A stretch of DNA of 64,000 nt from a bacterium. GTDB taxonomy: Bacteria; JAJVIF01. The translations under genes and the position numbers were made by a program. The DNA lies in NCBI GenBank assembly GCA_022072165.1, contig JAJVIF010000001.1:1302001-1366000 (forward strand), read 5' to 3'. Shown one piece after another: positions 8,324-15,608 of this stretch (within the stretch, counting starts at the first letter, position 1; each line of letters starts with the position of its first letter). Under the pieces are notes generated by a model that did no database searches, was not told the origin of the DNA, and saw only the letters and a list, made by a program, of their open reading frames with translations.

Positions 8324-9289
8324 ATGAGTCGGCGGGCAGACATCCTGAAAAAAATCACGCAGGTGCCACGCCTGCCGGTGGCCGCCATCGAAGCACTGAA
8401 AGCGCTGCAGGACCCCGACAACTCCGTGGATGCCGTGGTCCCGACGCTGGCTCATGATCCTGGACTGACCGCCGCGATTCTGCGAGTCGCGAACTCCGCG
8501 GCTTTTGCCGGGCAGCGGGAATGTACGGTCCTGCGGGATGGGTTGCTCCGCTTAGGGAATGAGCGGGTCCGTCAGGTGCTCGTCCGGGCGGGCCTCGGAC
8601 CGGGAGCGCAAAAACCACTTGTCGGCTATGGCCTCGCCCCAGGCGAACTCCTGGAGCATTCGATGCTGGTGGCACGGGGCGCGGTCGCGCTGGGGAAGCT
8701 CCTGGGGACCCCGGTTGCGCCGGCGGTCTTCACCGCCGGCCTCCTGCACAACATCGGCAAGATGGTGTTGGGGACCTGGATGGACGTGGATGGAGTGGCG
8801 ATTCGTCACCTGGCAGAAGCGGAGCGTCTGACGTTTGATGAAGCTGAGCGGATGGTGCTGGGGATCGATCACGCGGAGGTTGGGGCGGTGCTGCTGGAGT
8901 CCTGGGGGATCCCGGATGAGATCGTGACTGCCGTCCGGTGGCATCACCTGCCGGAGCGGGGTCCGGAGCCTCGACTGGCGGCCCGTCTGATCCATCTGGC
9001 GGACAGCGTCGTGATCCACGAGGGGGTCGGTGCAGGGGTCGACGGGGAGTTTTATCCCCCCTGCTCGGAGACCGTGGAAGCACTGCGATTTACGCCATCC
9101 GTGGCGCAGGAACTCGCACGGGATTTACGGGCGGATCGAAAGCGTCTTGGACGGATGTTCGGCTTTGCGACCCCGACTCAGACACAGGTCGAGGTCGTTG
9201 ATCCGGAAGAGGATGACAATGTGGCGACTGCCGAACGGGGTCCGGTCATGATGCAGCGACTGCTGGGCTTCATGTTCGCCCGGAAGTAG
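8324..9289 (+). CDS. HDOD-domain signalling protein
   Basis: HDOD domains are HD-superfamily output or regulatory modules in bacterial signalling, often without proven catalytic activity. The domain covers about residues 10-215, starting with the LPRLPVAAIEAL-like opening and including VANSAAF, the degenerate metal motif LLHNIGK (Asn where HD enzymes have Asp) and the later RWHHLPE. The Asn makes phosphodiesterase activity unlikely. The 321-residue protein has an acidic linker near residue 285 and a short basic C-terminus. The start has GGAGG seven bases upstream. It is convergent with ubiD, with five bases between the stop codons, so its position between ubiE/X and ubiD may be fortuitous. 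Confidence 0.85.
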   Translation: MSRRADILKKITQVPRLPVAAIEALKALQDPDNSVDAVVPTLAHDPGLTAAILRVANSAAFAGQRECTVLRDGLLRLGNERVRQVLVRAGLGPGAQKPLVGYGLAPGELLEHSMLVARGAVALGKLLGTPVAPAVFTAGLLHNIGKMVLGTWMDVDGVAIRHLAEAERLTFDEAERMVLGIDHAEVGAVLLESWGIPDEIVTAVRWHHLPERGPEPRLAARLIHLADSVVIHEGVGAGVDGEFYPPCSETVEALRFTPSVAQELARDLRADRKRLGRMFGFATPTQTQVEVVDPEEDDNVATAERGPVMMQRLLGFMFARK

Positions 9290-9294
9290 CGACT

Positions 9295-10875
9295 CTAGAG
9301 CCCCAGGTCCCGCAGCAACGCTTCCGCTTTGGCGCGGGCGGCGGGTGGCAGGGTCATTGGCGCGGGCCAGTCACGGACCACTCCCTCCCCTGGCCATTTG
9401 TTGGTGGCATCGATGCCCATTTTGGTCCCGAGGCCAAAGTACGGCGCGGCATGGTCGAGGACATCGAGGGGTCCCTCGATGATCATGGCGTCACGACCGG
9501 GAGAGGTATGTGCCCCAATGCGAAAGAGGACCTCGCTGATGTCCTGGACATCGCAGTCAGCGTCCACCACGACGATGTACTTCGAGAACATCATCTGCCC
9601 AAGTCCCCAGAGGCAGCTCATGACCTTTTTGGCGTGCCCGGGGTAGGCCTTCTTAATGCTGACGAAGACGAAGTTGTGGAACACCCCTTCCCAGGGGAGG
9701 TGCATATCGACGACTTCAGGCAACTGGACCCGCAGGAGCGGCAGGAAAATCCGCTCGGTGGCTTTGCCCAGCCAGCAGTCCTCCATGGGGGGCTTGCCCA
9801 CGACTGTACTGAGGTAGATGGGGTCTTTGCGCCGCATGATGCCAGTGACATGAAAGACCGGATAGGGCTCCGGCAGGGTGTAGTAGCCGGTGTGGTCGCC
9901 GAAGGGCCCTTCGATACGCTCTTCATCGAGACTTACATAGCCTTCCAGCACCATTTCGGCATGGGCTGGGACCTCGACATCGATCGTCGCGCACTTCACG
10001 AGCTCCACCGGCGACTTGCGAATGAAACCCGCCAGCAGGAGTTCATCGATGCCATTGGGGAGGGGCGCTGAGGCGGAGTAAATGGTGGCGGGGTCGCCGC
10101 CGATGACACAGGCGACCTCCATGCGATCTTTGCCCAGCTCGCGCAGGGAGCGGTATTGCTCCGCGCCTCCCTTGTGCCGATGCCAGTGCATCCCCGTCGT
10201 CTGACCATCGTAGACCTGCATCCGGTAGAGCCCGACATTGCGATGGCCGCTGGCCGGGTCGTGACTGTAGATGCCGCCGAACGTGATAAAGCGTCCGCCA
10301 TCTTCGGGCCAGCATTTCAGCACCGGCAGCCGCAGGAGGTCGGGCTTGGAGTCGATGACTTCTTTCACCGGCCCATCTTTGACAAGCTTGGGCGGGAACT
10401 GCGCCATCTGCGCCAGCTTCGGAAGCATCTTGAGCTTTTCGAGGAAACCTTTGGGCAGGTCGGGGACCAGCATTCCCTGGATCTCGGCAGCGATCTCGTT
10501 CATGTCGGTGGTGCCGAGCGCCCAGTTCATCCGGCGGGAGTTTCCAAAGGTGTTCATCAGCACCGGCATGTCGTAGCCCGGGACATTCTCAAAAAGGAGG
10601 GCTTTGCTCGCCTCCCCGCGCTTGTTCATCAGGTCGGTGATTGCCGTGATTTCCAGGTCGTTGGAAACTGGTGCTGTGATGCGGACCAGTTCTCCCTCGG
10701 CTTCCAGCAGCTTCAGGAAGTCCCGCAGATCTTTGTAGCGCAGATCGGTTTTGGTGGAGGGGGGAGTCGCGCCTCGCAGGGGCCGGAGGAGCCGGCCATC
10801 GACCTGTTCGGGAGCGGTCCCCTGGCCGGGAGTGAAGCGGTAGTCGGGCAGCGCTGGAGCAGTTGGAGCAGTCAT
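9295..10875 (-). CDS. ubiD: UbiD-family decarboxylase
   Basis: A prenyl-FMN-dependent decarboxylase predicted to act in menaquinone synthesis alongside UbiX and UbiE in this window. The 526-residue protein shows the family core: YKDLRDFLKLLE start of the domain, MQVYDGQTTGMHWHRHKG, the EGPFGDHTGYY active-site region with the conserved Glu and Asp, and the WLGKATERIF segment. A 45-residue N-terminal extension precedes the domain. TATACT lies six bases before the ATG and there is no Shine-Dalgarno site, so the mRNA is probably leaderless, which also supports this start. Other UbiD members act on different aromatic or unsaturated acids, so the substrate is inferred from context. Confidence 0.93.
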   Translation of the reverse strand: MTAPTAPALPDYRFTPGQGTAPEQVDGRLLRPLRGATPPSTKTDLRYKDLRDFLKLLEAEGELVRITAPVSNDLEITAITDLMNKRGEASKALLFENVPGYDMPVLMNTFGNSRRMNWALGTTDMNEIAAEIQGMLVPDLPKGFLEKLKMLPKLAQMAQFPPKLVKDGPVKEVIDSKPDLLRLPVLKCWPEDGGRFITFGGIYSHDPASGHRNVGLYRMQVYDGQTTGMHWHRHKGGAEQYRSLRELGKDRMEVACVIGGDPATIYSASAPLPNGIDELLLAGFIRKSPVELVKCATIDVEVPAHAEMVLEGYVSLDEERIEGPFGDHTGYYTLPEPYPVFHVTGIMRRKDPIYLSTVVGKPPMEDCWLGKATERIFLPLLRVQLPEVVDMHLPWEGVFHNFVFVSIKKAYPGHAKKVMSCLWGLGQMMFSKYIVVVDADCDVQDISEVLFRIGAHTSPGRDAMIIEGPLDVLDHAAPYFGLGTKMGIDATNKWPGEGVVRDWPAPMTLPPAARAKAEALLRDLGL

Positions 10876-10881
10876 GCCCCG

Positions 10882-10887
10882 AGTATA
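10882..10887 (-). promoter_or_regulatory. -10 box (TATACT) of leaderless ubiD
   Basis: TATACT on the minus strand ends six bases before the ubiD ATG at 10875. A transcript beginning at the usual distance from this box would start at the initiation codon. Confidence 0.6.
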
Positions 10888-10914
10888 TGGGCAGAGTCGC
10901 GCGGGGGTGACTGG

Positions 10915-12090
10915 CTAGCCGCCAGCTTTGAGCGCTGCGATGCCGGGAAGCTCGAGTCCGGCGAGGAGTTCGAGCGACGCGCCGCCGCCGGTCGAAAGAT
11001 GGGTGAAGCCATCGGCGACCCCCGCCTGATGGATCGCCGCAAGGCTGTCCCCGCCGCCTGCAACAGCGGTCGCATCACCATCAGCGATACGTCGCGCCAG
11101 TTCCAGGGTCCCTTCCGCGTACTGGGGATTCTCAAAGACACCCACTGGGCCGTTCCAGAAAATCGTCGTGGCTTCCGAGAGGATGTCGGAAAACTTTTCG
11201 ATCGTCTCAGGCCCGATGTCGAAGCCGGCGAGGGAATCCGGGATCTGGTCCGCCGGGTGGACGCCGACGGCGGGTTCTTTGAGGGAGGTCCCGCAGACTG
11301 CGTCATCTGGCAGGAAGATCAGCTTGCCCCGCATCTCACTCTCGTTCAGAAACGCCATGGCATCCTCGAGGGCATCGGCTTCGACCAGGCTCTTGCCGAC
11401 CGCCCCCCCCTCGGCCTTTATGAAAGTGAAAGCCATCGCTCCCCCGATGAGAAGCTGGTCTGCACGGATCAACAGATTGCGGAGAATCGGGAGCTTGTCT
11501 GAAACTTTGGATCCACCGACCAGCGCCACAAACGGGCGATCTTCCACGCCGAGGTTCAGCAGGCGCGAGAGCTGCTCAACTTCGTCGAAGAGCAGAAAGC
11601 CGGGGTATGAGGGCAGCAGATGGGCGATGCCGACAATCGACGCGGCGGGTCGATGGGCGGTGCCGAACGCATCATTGACATAGGCAGTGGCGAGTCGCGC
11701 CAGGAGCGCGGCGAAGGCGGGATCGTTCTTCTCTTCACCCGGATGAAAGCGGAGATTTTCGAGCAGGACGATCCCGCTCGCGGGAAAACCCTCGGCGAAC
11801 GGATCAGCATCCACATAATCGGTGATGAGGGGGACCTCACATCCCAGGAGAGTCGCGAGATGGGCGGCGACCGGGGCGAGGGATAGGGTCGGGTCCACCC
11901 CCTTGGGGCGTCCGAGATGACTGGCGAGGACGACCTGGCAGCCCTGGTCACGGAGGGCCCGGAGGGTCCGGAGCGAGGAGGTAATACGGGTGTCATCGGT
12001 GATGACCCCATCGCTGAGCGGGACGTTGAGGTCGGCGCGGAGGAAGACGCGCTGTCCGTGAAGGGCAAGGGTTGCAGGGTCGGTCCACAT
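10915..12090 (-). CDS. pgk: phosphoglycerate kinase
   Basis: The glycolytic enzyme that makes ATP from 1,3-bisphosphoglycerate. All signatures are present in 391 residues: RADLNVPL near the N-terminus, SHLGRPKG, the ENLRFHPGEEKND segment, VGGSKVSDK, the nucleotide-binding WNGPVGVFE and the final GGGDSLAA and STGGGASLE motifs. It is the last gene of a minus-strand run gap, a small unknown gene and pgk, giving the two consecutive glycolytic steps together. A TACGCT lies ten bases before the ATG, so an internal promoter is possible. Length and motifs indicate a functional enzyme. Confidence 0.96.
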   Translation of the reverse strand: MWTDPATLALHGQRVFLRADLNVPLSDGVITDDTRITSSLRTLRALRDQGCQVVLASHLGRPKGVDPTLSLAPVAAHLATLLGCEVPLITDYVDADPFAEGFPASGIVLLENLRFHPGEEKNDPAFAALLARLATAYVNDAFGTAHRPAASIVGIAHLLPSYPGFLLFDEVEQLSRLLNLGVEDRPFVALVGGSKVSDKLPILRNLLIRADQLLIGGAMAFTFIKAEGGAVGKSLVEADALEDAMAFLNESEMRGKLIFLPDDAVCGTSLKEPAVGVHPADQIPDSLAGFDIGPETIEKFSDILSEATTIFWNGPVGVFENPQYAEGTLELARRIADGDATAVAGGGDSLAAIHQAGVADGFTHLSTGGGASLELLAGLELPGIAALKAGG

Positions 12091-12195
12091 GGCGTGGGGG
12101 AGCGTAGCAGATTGCAGTCAGGACCGGGTCAAGAGATTAGAGATTCATGTCGTAATGGACGACGGTGCTGGCGTGGCAGTCCAGCGGAGGGAGCG

Positions 12196-12576
12196 CTATT
12201 CCGGCATCAGGGGGATGGCGGCCGCCTGCGTAAGCGCCACCACATGCTCCAGCACCGCAATCAACGGCGACCGATCCTGCCCTTTCCATTGCCGCGTGCA
12301 ATACCCCGCGATTTCTGGACCCGGCAGGAAGCCTCGCTCGGCATCATCCACCAGCAGCATCACAGGCTCCATGGCGCTGTCGAGCGACTTCATCCAGGTC
12401 AGGAGCGCCGGGGGCCGACCCTCCGGGTCATACCGAAACACCATCCCCTGCTCCAGCCCACGGACATGCAGGCTGAAGCCCCGGGAAGGGCCGACTTCCC
12501 CTTCGTTGCCGGGTCGGACTTCCAGGTCGTGCGCGACCGCGAACGCCAGACCCCATTCGGTGAGTGTCAGGGTCAT
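12196..12576 (-). CDS. small unknown protein between gap and pgk
   Basis: A predicted 126-residue soluble protein with no signal peptide, membrane segment or motif I recognise. It starts five bases after the gap stop codon and ends 105 bases before pgk, so it is probably co-transcribed with these glycolytic genes. The ATG at 12576 is the first in frame outside the gap gene and has no convincing Shine-Dalgarno sequence, so it may depend on coupling to gap translation. The order gap, unknown, pgk is not a standard arrangement. A possible link to glycolysis is suggested by position only. Confidence 0.6.
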   Translation of the reverse strand: MTLTLTEWGLAFAVAHDLEVRPGNEGEVGPSRGFSLHVRGLEQGMVFRYDPEGRPPALLTWMKSLDSAMEPVMLLVDDAERGFLPGPEIAGYCTRQWKGQDRSPLIAVLEHVVALTQAAAIPLMPE

Positions 12577-12581
12577 GGTGC

Positions 12582-13622
12582 TCAGGAGGCCGCCGCAGGA
12601 GCACTGGAAGAGAGTGCCTGCTCCACACGTTGGATGTGTTCCAGTGCCCGGATTAGCTGCGCCGTGTAGCCCCACTCGTTGTCGTACCAGGCGAGGCAGT
12701 AGACGAGATGCGGATCGATGATGCTGGTCGACAGGGCATCCACCACCGCCGCCTTGTCGCTCCCCCGGACATCGCTGGAGACAATCGGATCTTCGTTGAG
12801 TTCGAAGAATGATTGCCAGGTTCCATGCGCCTTATCCCGGAACGCATCGTTGATCTGCGACGGCGACTCCACGGGTTCCCGTAACCGGATGGTGCAGTCA
12901 AGGGCCGAGCAGGTCTGGACCGGCACCCGCAACGCAGTCGCATGGAGCTTGCCCGCGAGGTGCGGCAGGATTTCCGCTACCGCTTTGCCGGCCCCGGACG
13001 AGGTCGGGATGATGTTCGTGGCGGCATTGCGGGCGCGACGCCAGTCTTTGCTGTGGCGGCGATCCAGGATCATCTGGTCGTTGGTGTAGGCATGGACAGT
13101 CGTGAGGTTGCCGGCTTCGACTCCAAACGCGCTGTCGAGTGCTGCCATCACCGGCACGGCACAGTTGGTGGTGCAACTGGCAGCGCTCACCAGGAAGTGC
13201 TGATCCGGCCGGAAACCTTCGTGATTGATGCCTGGAACCATTGAAAAGTCGACACCCTTCGCAGGCGCGCTGATGAGAACCCGCCGGGCACCCGCCTGGA
13301 GGTACGGCTCCACTTTGTCGCGGCTGTTGAACGCACCGGTGCATTCCAGCACGAGGTCGATGCCCAGCTCGCCCAGGGGGAGGTCGAGGATGTTGCGGGC
13401 TACAAAATGCCGGACCTGATGTCGCCCGATTTGCGTATGACTGTCGCGTGTTCCGCTGATATCGGGGAACGTGCCGTAGTTGGAGTCGTAGCGGATGAGA
13501 TGCAGGATCTGCTCGTAGTCGGAGAGATCGTTGACGCCCACGATGTCGACCCCGGGATGGAACGCCAACTGCCGCAGGGCCAGCCGCCCGATCCGCCCCA
13601 TACCGTTGACGAAGACACGCAC
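12582..13622 (-). CDS. gap: glyceraldehyde-3-phosphate dehydrogenase
   Basis: The enzyme oxidises glyceraldehyde 3-phosphate to 1,3-bisphosphoglycerate with NAD. The 346-residue protein has the Rossmann GRIGR (residues 9-13), an Asn-Asp pair at 31-32 typical of NAD preference, the catalytic Cys150 in SAASCTTNC and His177 in TVHAYT. The final WYDNEWGY motif is intact. The start is a GTG with an AGGGGGT eight bases upstream. The C-terminal 15 residues are a Ser/Ala-rich extension beyond the usual end. It lies 59 bases after rapZ on the same strand, and a TAAGAT box at 13668-13673 could give gap its own promoter. Confidence 0.96.
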   Translation of the reverse strand: MRVFVNGMGRIGRLALRQLAFHPGVDIVGVNDLSDYEQILHLIRYDSNYGTFPDISGTRDSHTQIGRHQVRHFVARNILDLPLGELGIDLVLECTGAFNSRDKVEPYLQAGARRVLISAPAKGVDFSMVPGINHEGFRPDQHFLVSAASCTTNCAVPVMAALDSAFGVEAGNLTTVHAYTNDQMILDRRHSKDWRRARNAATNIIPTSSGAGKAVAEILPHLAGKLHATALRVPVQTCSALDCTIRLREPVESPSQINDAFRDKAHGTWQSFFELNEDPIVSSDVRGSDKAAVVDALSTSIIDPHLVYCLAWYDNEWGYTAQLIRALEHIQRVEQALSSSAPAAAS

Positions 13623-13667
13623 TGTCGTTACCCCCTGTAGCGGGCCGTCTGAATCGACCGCATTTTC

Positions 13668-13673
13668 ATCTTA
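13668..13673 (-). promoter_or_regulatory. candidate -10 box (TAAGAT) of gap
   Basis: TAAGAT on the minus strand lies about 45 bases upstream of the gap GTG, leaving a leader that contains an AGGGGGT Shine-Dalgarno site. No clear -35 element is seen. Confidence 0.35.
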
Positions 13674-13681
13674 GCAAAGGC

Positions 13682-14638
13682 CTATTGCCGGTACCGCTCA
13701 TCCTCTTTGGTGAGGTCGCGATCCATCAGGACCGTCTGTGCACCGATTCTGGTGAGGGCCTGCTGCAGCATCCGGGTCATGGTGGGAGCCCGGTGTCTCC
13801 CTCCCGTACAGCCGATGGCAACGGTCAGGCTGAAGCGCCCTTCGGCGATGAACTGGGGCATCAGGAAAGTGATGAACTCGGAGAGATGACGGAGGTACTC
13901 CTGCGCCACCGGGTCCCGCATGACGTAGTCCTGGACAGCGTCATCGGCCCCTGTAAAGGGCCGCAGTTCTTCGTTGTAGTGGGGATTGGGGAGGGTCCGG
14001 ACATCGAATACCAGGTCGGCATCCCGGGGAATGCCTGCTTTGAAGCCGAAGGAGACCAGCCGGACCACCAGCGGGATCGTCGGCTGGTCGGGTCGGAGGA
14101 GCGGGAGGATTTCACCCCGCAGACCGGCCAGCGTTTTGTCGGTGGTGTCGATGGTGAGGGCGGCTTCGGCGCGCAGCTCCTGCAGCAGCTCGCGTTCCAT
14201 CTGGATCGCTTCCGGGAGGCTCCGGTCTGGTGCCAGGGGATGGGGACGCCGCGCTTCCTTAAAGCGCCGGACCAGGACATCTTCCTGGGCATCGAGGAAC
14301 AGGACCCGGACGTCGTATCCCGCCTCCCTCAGTTCGCGGATTACCCGCATGGCATCCTGGAAAAATTCCCGGCCACGGATGTCGATGCCCAGGGCGACAC
14401 CCTGAATGGCGGAGCCTGCCTGGAACGCGAGTTCGAGAAATTTGTCGATGAGCGGGAGCGGGAGATTGTCGACACAGAAGTAGCCGAGGTCCTCGAAAAT
14501 GCGCAGGGCACTCGATTTCCCTGCCCCGGACATCCCCGTGAGCACGAAGATCTGCCGGGGGGCCGCCGCGCCTGCTGCGGGATCTTCGGCGACGGACTCC
14601 GGAGTCCAGATGGTGGTGCCTGATAACTCCTCGACCAT
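13682..14638 (-). CDS. rapZ: RapZ-family RNase adapter / nucleotide-binding protein
   Basis: RapZ (YvcJ in Gram-positives) is a P-loop protein that in E. coli delivers the GlmZ/GlmY small RNAs to RNase E to control glucosamine-6-phosphate synthesis. The 318-residue protein has a Walker A GMSGAGKS at 35-42, a Walker B-like segment and the conserved C-terminal GCTGGRHRAP motif that binds sugar or RNA in characterised members. An extra N-terminal 28 residues rich in Ala/Glu precede the P-loop. TACACT sits six bases before the ATG and there is no Shine-Dalgarno sequence. RNA targets in this organism are unknown. Confidence 0.93.
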   Translation of the reverse strand: MVEELSGTTIWTPESVAEDPAAGAAAPRQIFVLTGMSGAGKSSALRIFEDLGYFCVDNLPLPLIDKFLELAFQAGSAIQGVALGIDIRGREFFQDAMRVIRELREAGYDVRVLFLDAQEDVLVRRFKEARRPHPLAPDRSLPEAIQMERELLQELRAEAALTIDTTDKTLAGLRGEILPLLRPDQPTIPLVVRLVSFGFKAGIPRDADLVFDVRTLPNPHYNEELRPFTGADDAVQDYVMRDPVAQEYLRHLSEFITFLMPQFIAEGRFSLTVAIGCTGGRHRAPTMTRMLQQALTRIGAQTVLMDRDLTKEDERYRQ

Positions 14639-14644
14639 AGAAGT

Positions 14645-14650
14645 AGTGTA
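14645..14650 (-). promoter_or_regulatory. -10 box (TACACT) of leaderless rapZ
   Basis: TACACT on the minus strand is six bases upstream of the rapZ ATG. There is no ribosome-binding site, so a leaderless transcript is likely. Confidence 0.55.
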
Positions 14651-14771
14651 CCGAGAAACCGCCTGAGGTCTCGGGACGGGTGAACCCTCCCTGTAAAGAG
14701 TGGGTCATATATTGCAATTCTGGGTATCCACCGCTGGATGTCCCATCACCCGGTCACTCAGGAGGGTATTG

Positions 14772-14948
14772 ATGCTCCGCTACGCGCTGATCTTTTTCAT
14801 CCTCGCCATCGTCGCCGCCATCTTCGGCTTCGCCGGAATCGCAGGGGCGGCAGCCAACATCGCGCAACTGCTCTTCTACATCTTCCTGGTCCTGCTGCTG
14901 ATCTCGGTCCTCATGAATCTGGCGGGAGGACGCGCACCAGCCCCCTAG
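14772..14948 (+). CDS. DUF1328 small membrane protein
   Basis: A 58-residue protein with two membrane helices, matching the DUF1328/UPF0391 family (YtjA-like): a short MLRYA start, helix one [18 protein letters not shown], an AAN loop, helix two, and a small polar tail. Members are widespread and stress-associated in some bacteria, but their role is unknown. The ATG at 14772 is chosen over longer upstream starts because AGGAGG lies six bases before it and the family starts here. It is convergent with ogt, with eight bases between them. Confidence 0.85.
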   Translation: MLRYALIFFILAIVAAIFGFAGIAGAAANIAQLLFYIFLVLLLISVLMNLAGGRAPAP

Positions 14949-14956
14949 TGCGCGCC

Positions 14957-15571
14957 TCACTCCTGCCAGCGGACACCTTCTGCGCGGAGCAGACGCTGTT
15001 TCAGCGGCAGCCCCCCCCCATAGCCTCCCAGCGTGCCATCGGCCTGAATGACGCGATGGCAGGGAACCACCGGCGCGAGCACGTTCGCGCCGTTTGCGTT
15101 GCCCACCGCCCGGGCCGCCTGGGGGCGCCCGATGCGGGAAGCGAGTTCGCCATAGCTGACGGTCGTTCCCCAGGGGATCTGCTTCAGGGTCTGCCAGACC
15201 TGCTGCTGGAACGGTGTCCCCAGCTGGTAATCGAGCGGCAAGTGAAACGGCTCAGGTACGCCAGTTCCGAAGCGGGCAAATGCCGCCTGGGCCTGCGCGA
15301 ACGATGCTGAAACGTGAGCCTCGGGTGCTGCCAGTGGGCCGACGGTCCAGCCAGGAAGTCGTCGGTTGAGCTGCTCCAGCAGGTGGGCCTCGGCCTGGGA
15401 CTGCGACTGATCAGCAAAGGCGAAGACCAGGAAGCCTGCAGGCCCCAGGATGGCTCCGCACCACTCCAGAGGCCCGTGCCAGCTGCCCATGATGAGCAAC
15501 TGCGACGCGAGCGGATGGCGCGCTCCAGGCGGGGGTGTCAGGGTCCGGCAGGTGAGCGTGGTCGGCGTCAT
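14957..15571 (-). CDS. ogt: methylated-DNA-protein cysteine methyltransferase
   Basis: A suicide DNA-repair protein that transfers the alkyl group from O6-alkylguanine to its own cysteine. The acceptor Cys171 is in the PCHR motif, preceded by the helix-turn-helix region FQQQVWQTLKQIPWG and the RAVGNANG asparagine hinge. The N-terminal domain is of the short Ogt type without the Ada zinc site. Of two adjacent ATGs, the one at 15571 is chosen because GGAGG is six bases upstream; the one at 15577 would have no spacing. The gene follows uvrA by 37 bases on the same strand, a likely DNA-repair operon. Confidence 0.93.
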   Translation of the reverse strand: MTPTTLTCRTLTPPPGARHPLASQLLIMGSWHGPLEWCGAILGPAGFLVFAFADQSQSQAEAHLLEQLNRRLPGWTVGPLAAPEAHVSASFAQAQAAFARFGTGVPEPFHLPLDYQLGTPFQQQVWQTLKQIPWGTTVSYGELASRIGRPQAARAVGNANGANVLAPVVPCHRVIQADGTLGGYGGGLPLKQRLLRAEGVRWQE

Positions 15572-15608
15572 GGTCATCCTCCAGTGGAAGTGTGCTGCGC
15601 TGTGGGAA

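Noticed and set aside
10156-11502. 448-residue plus-strand frame spanning ubiD and pgk
   Set aside because: It is antisense to two clear enzymes and has no start signal or motif.
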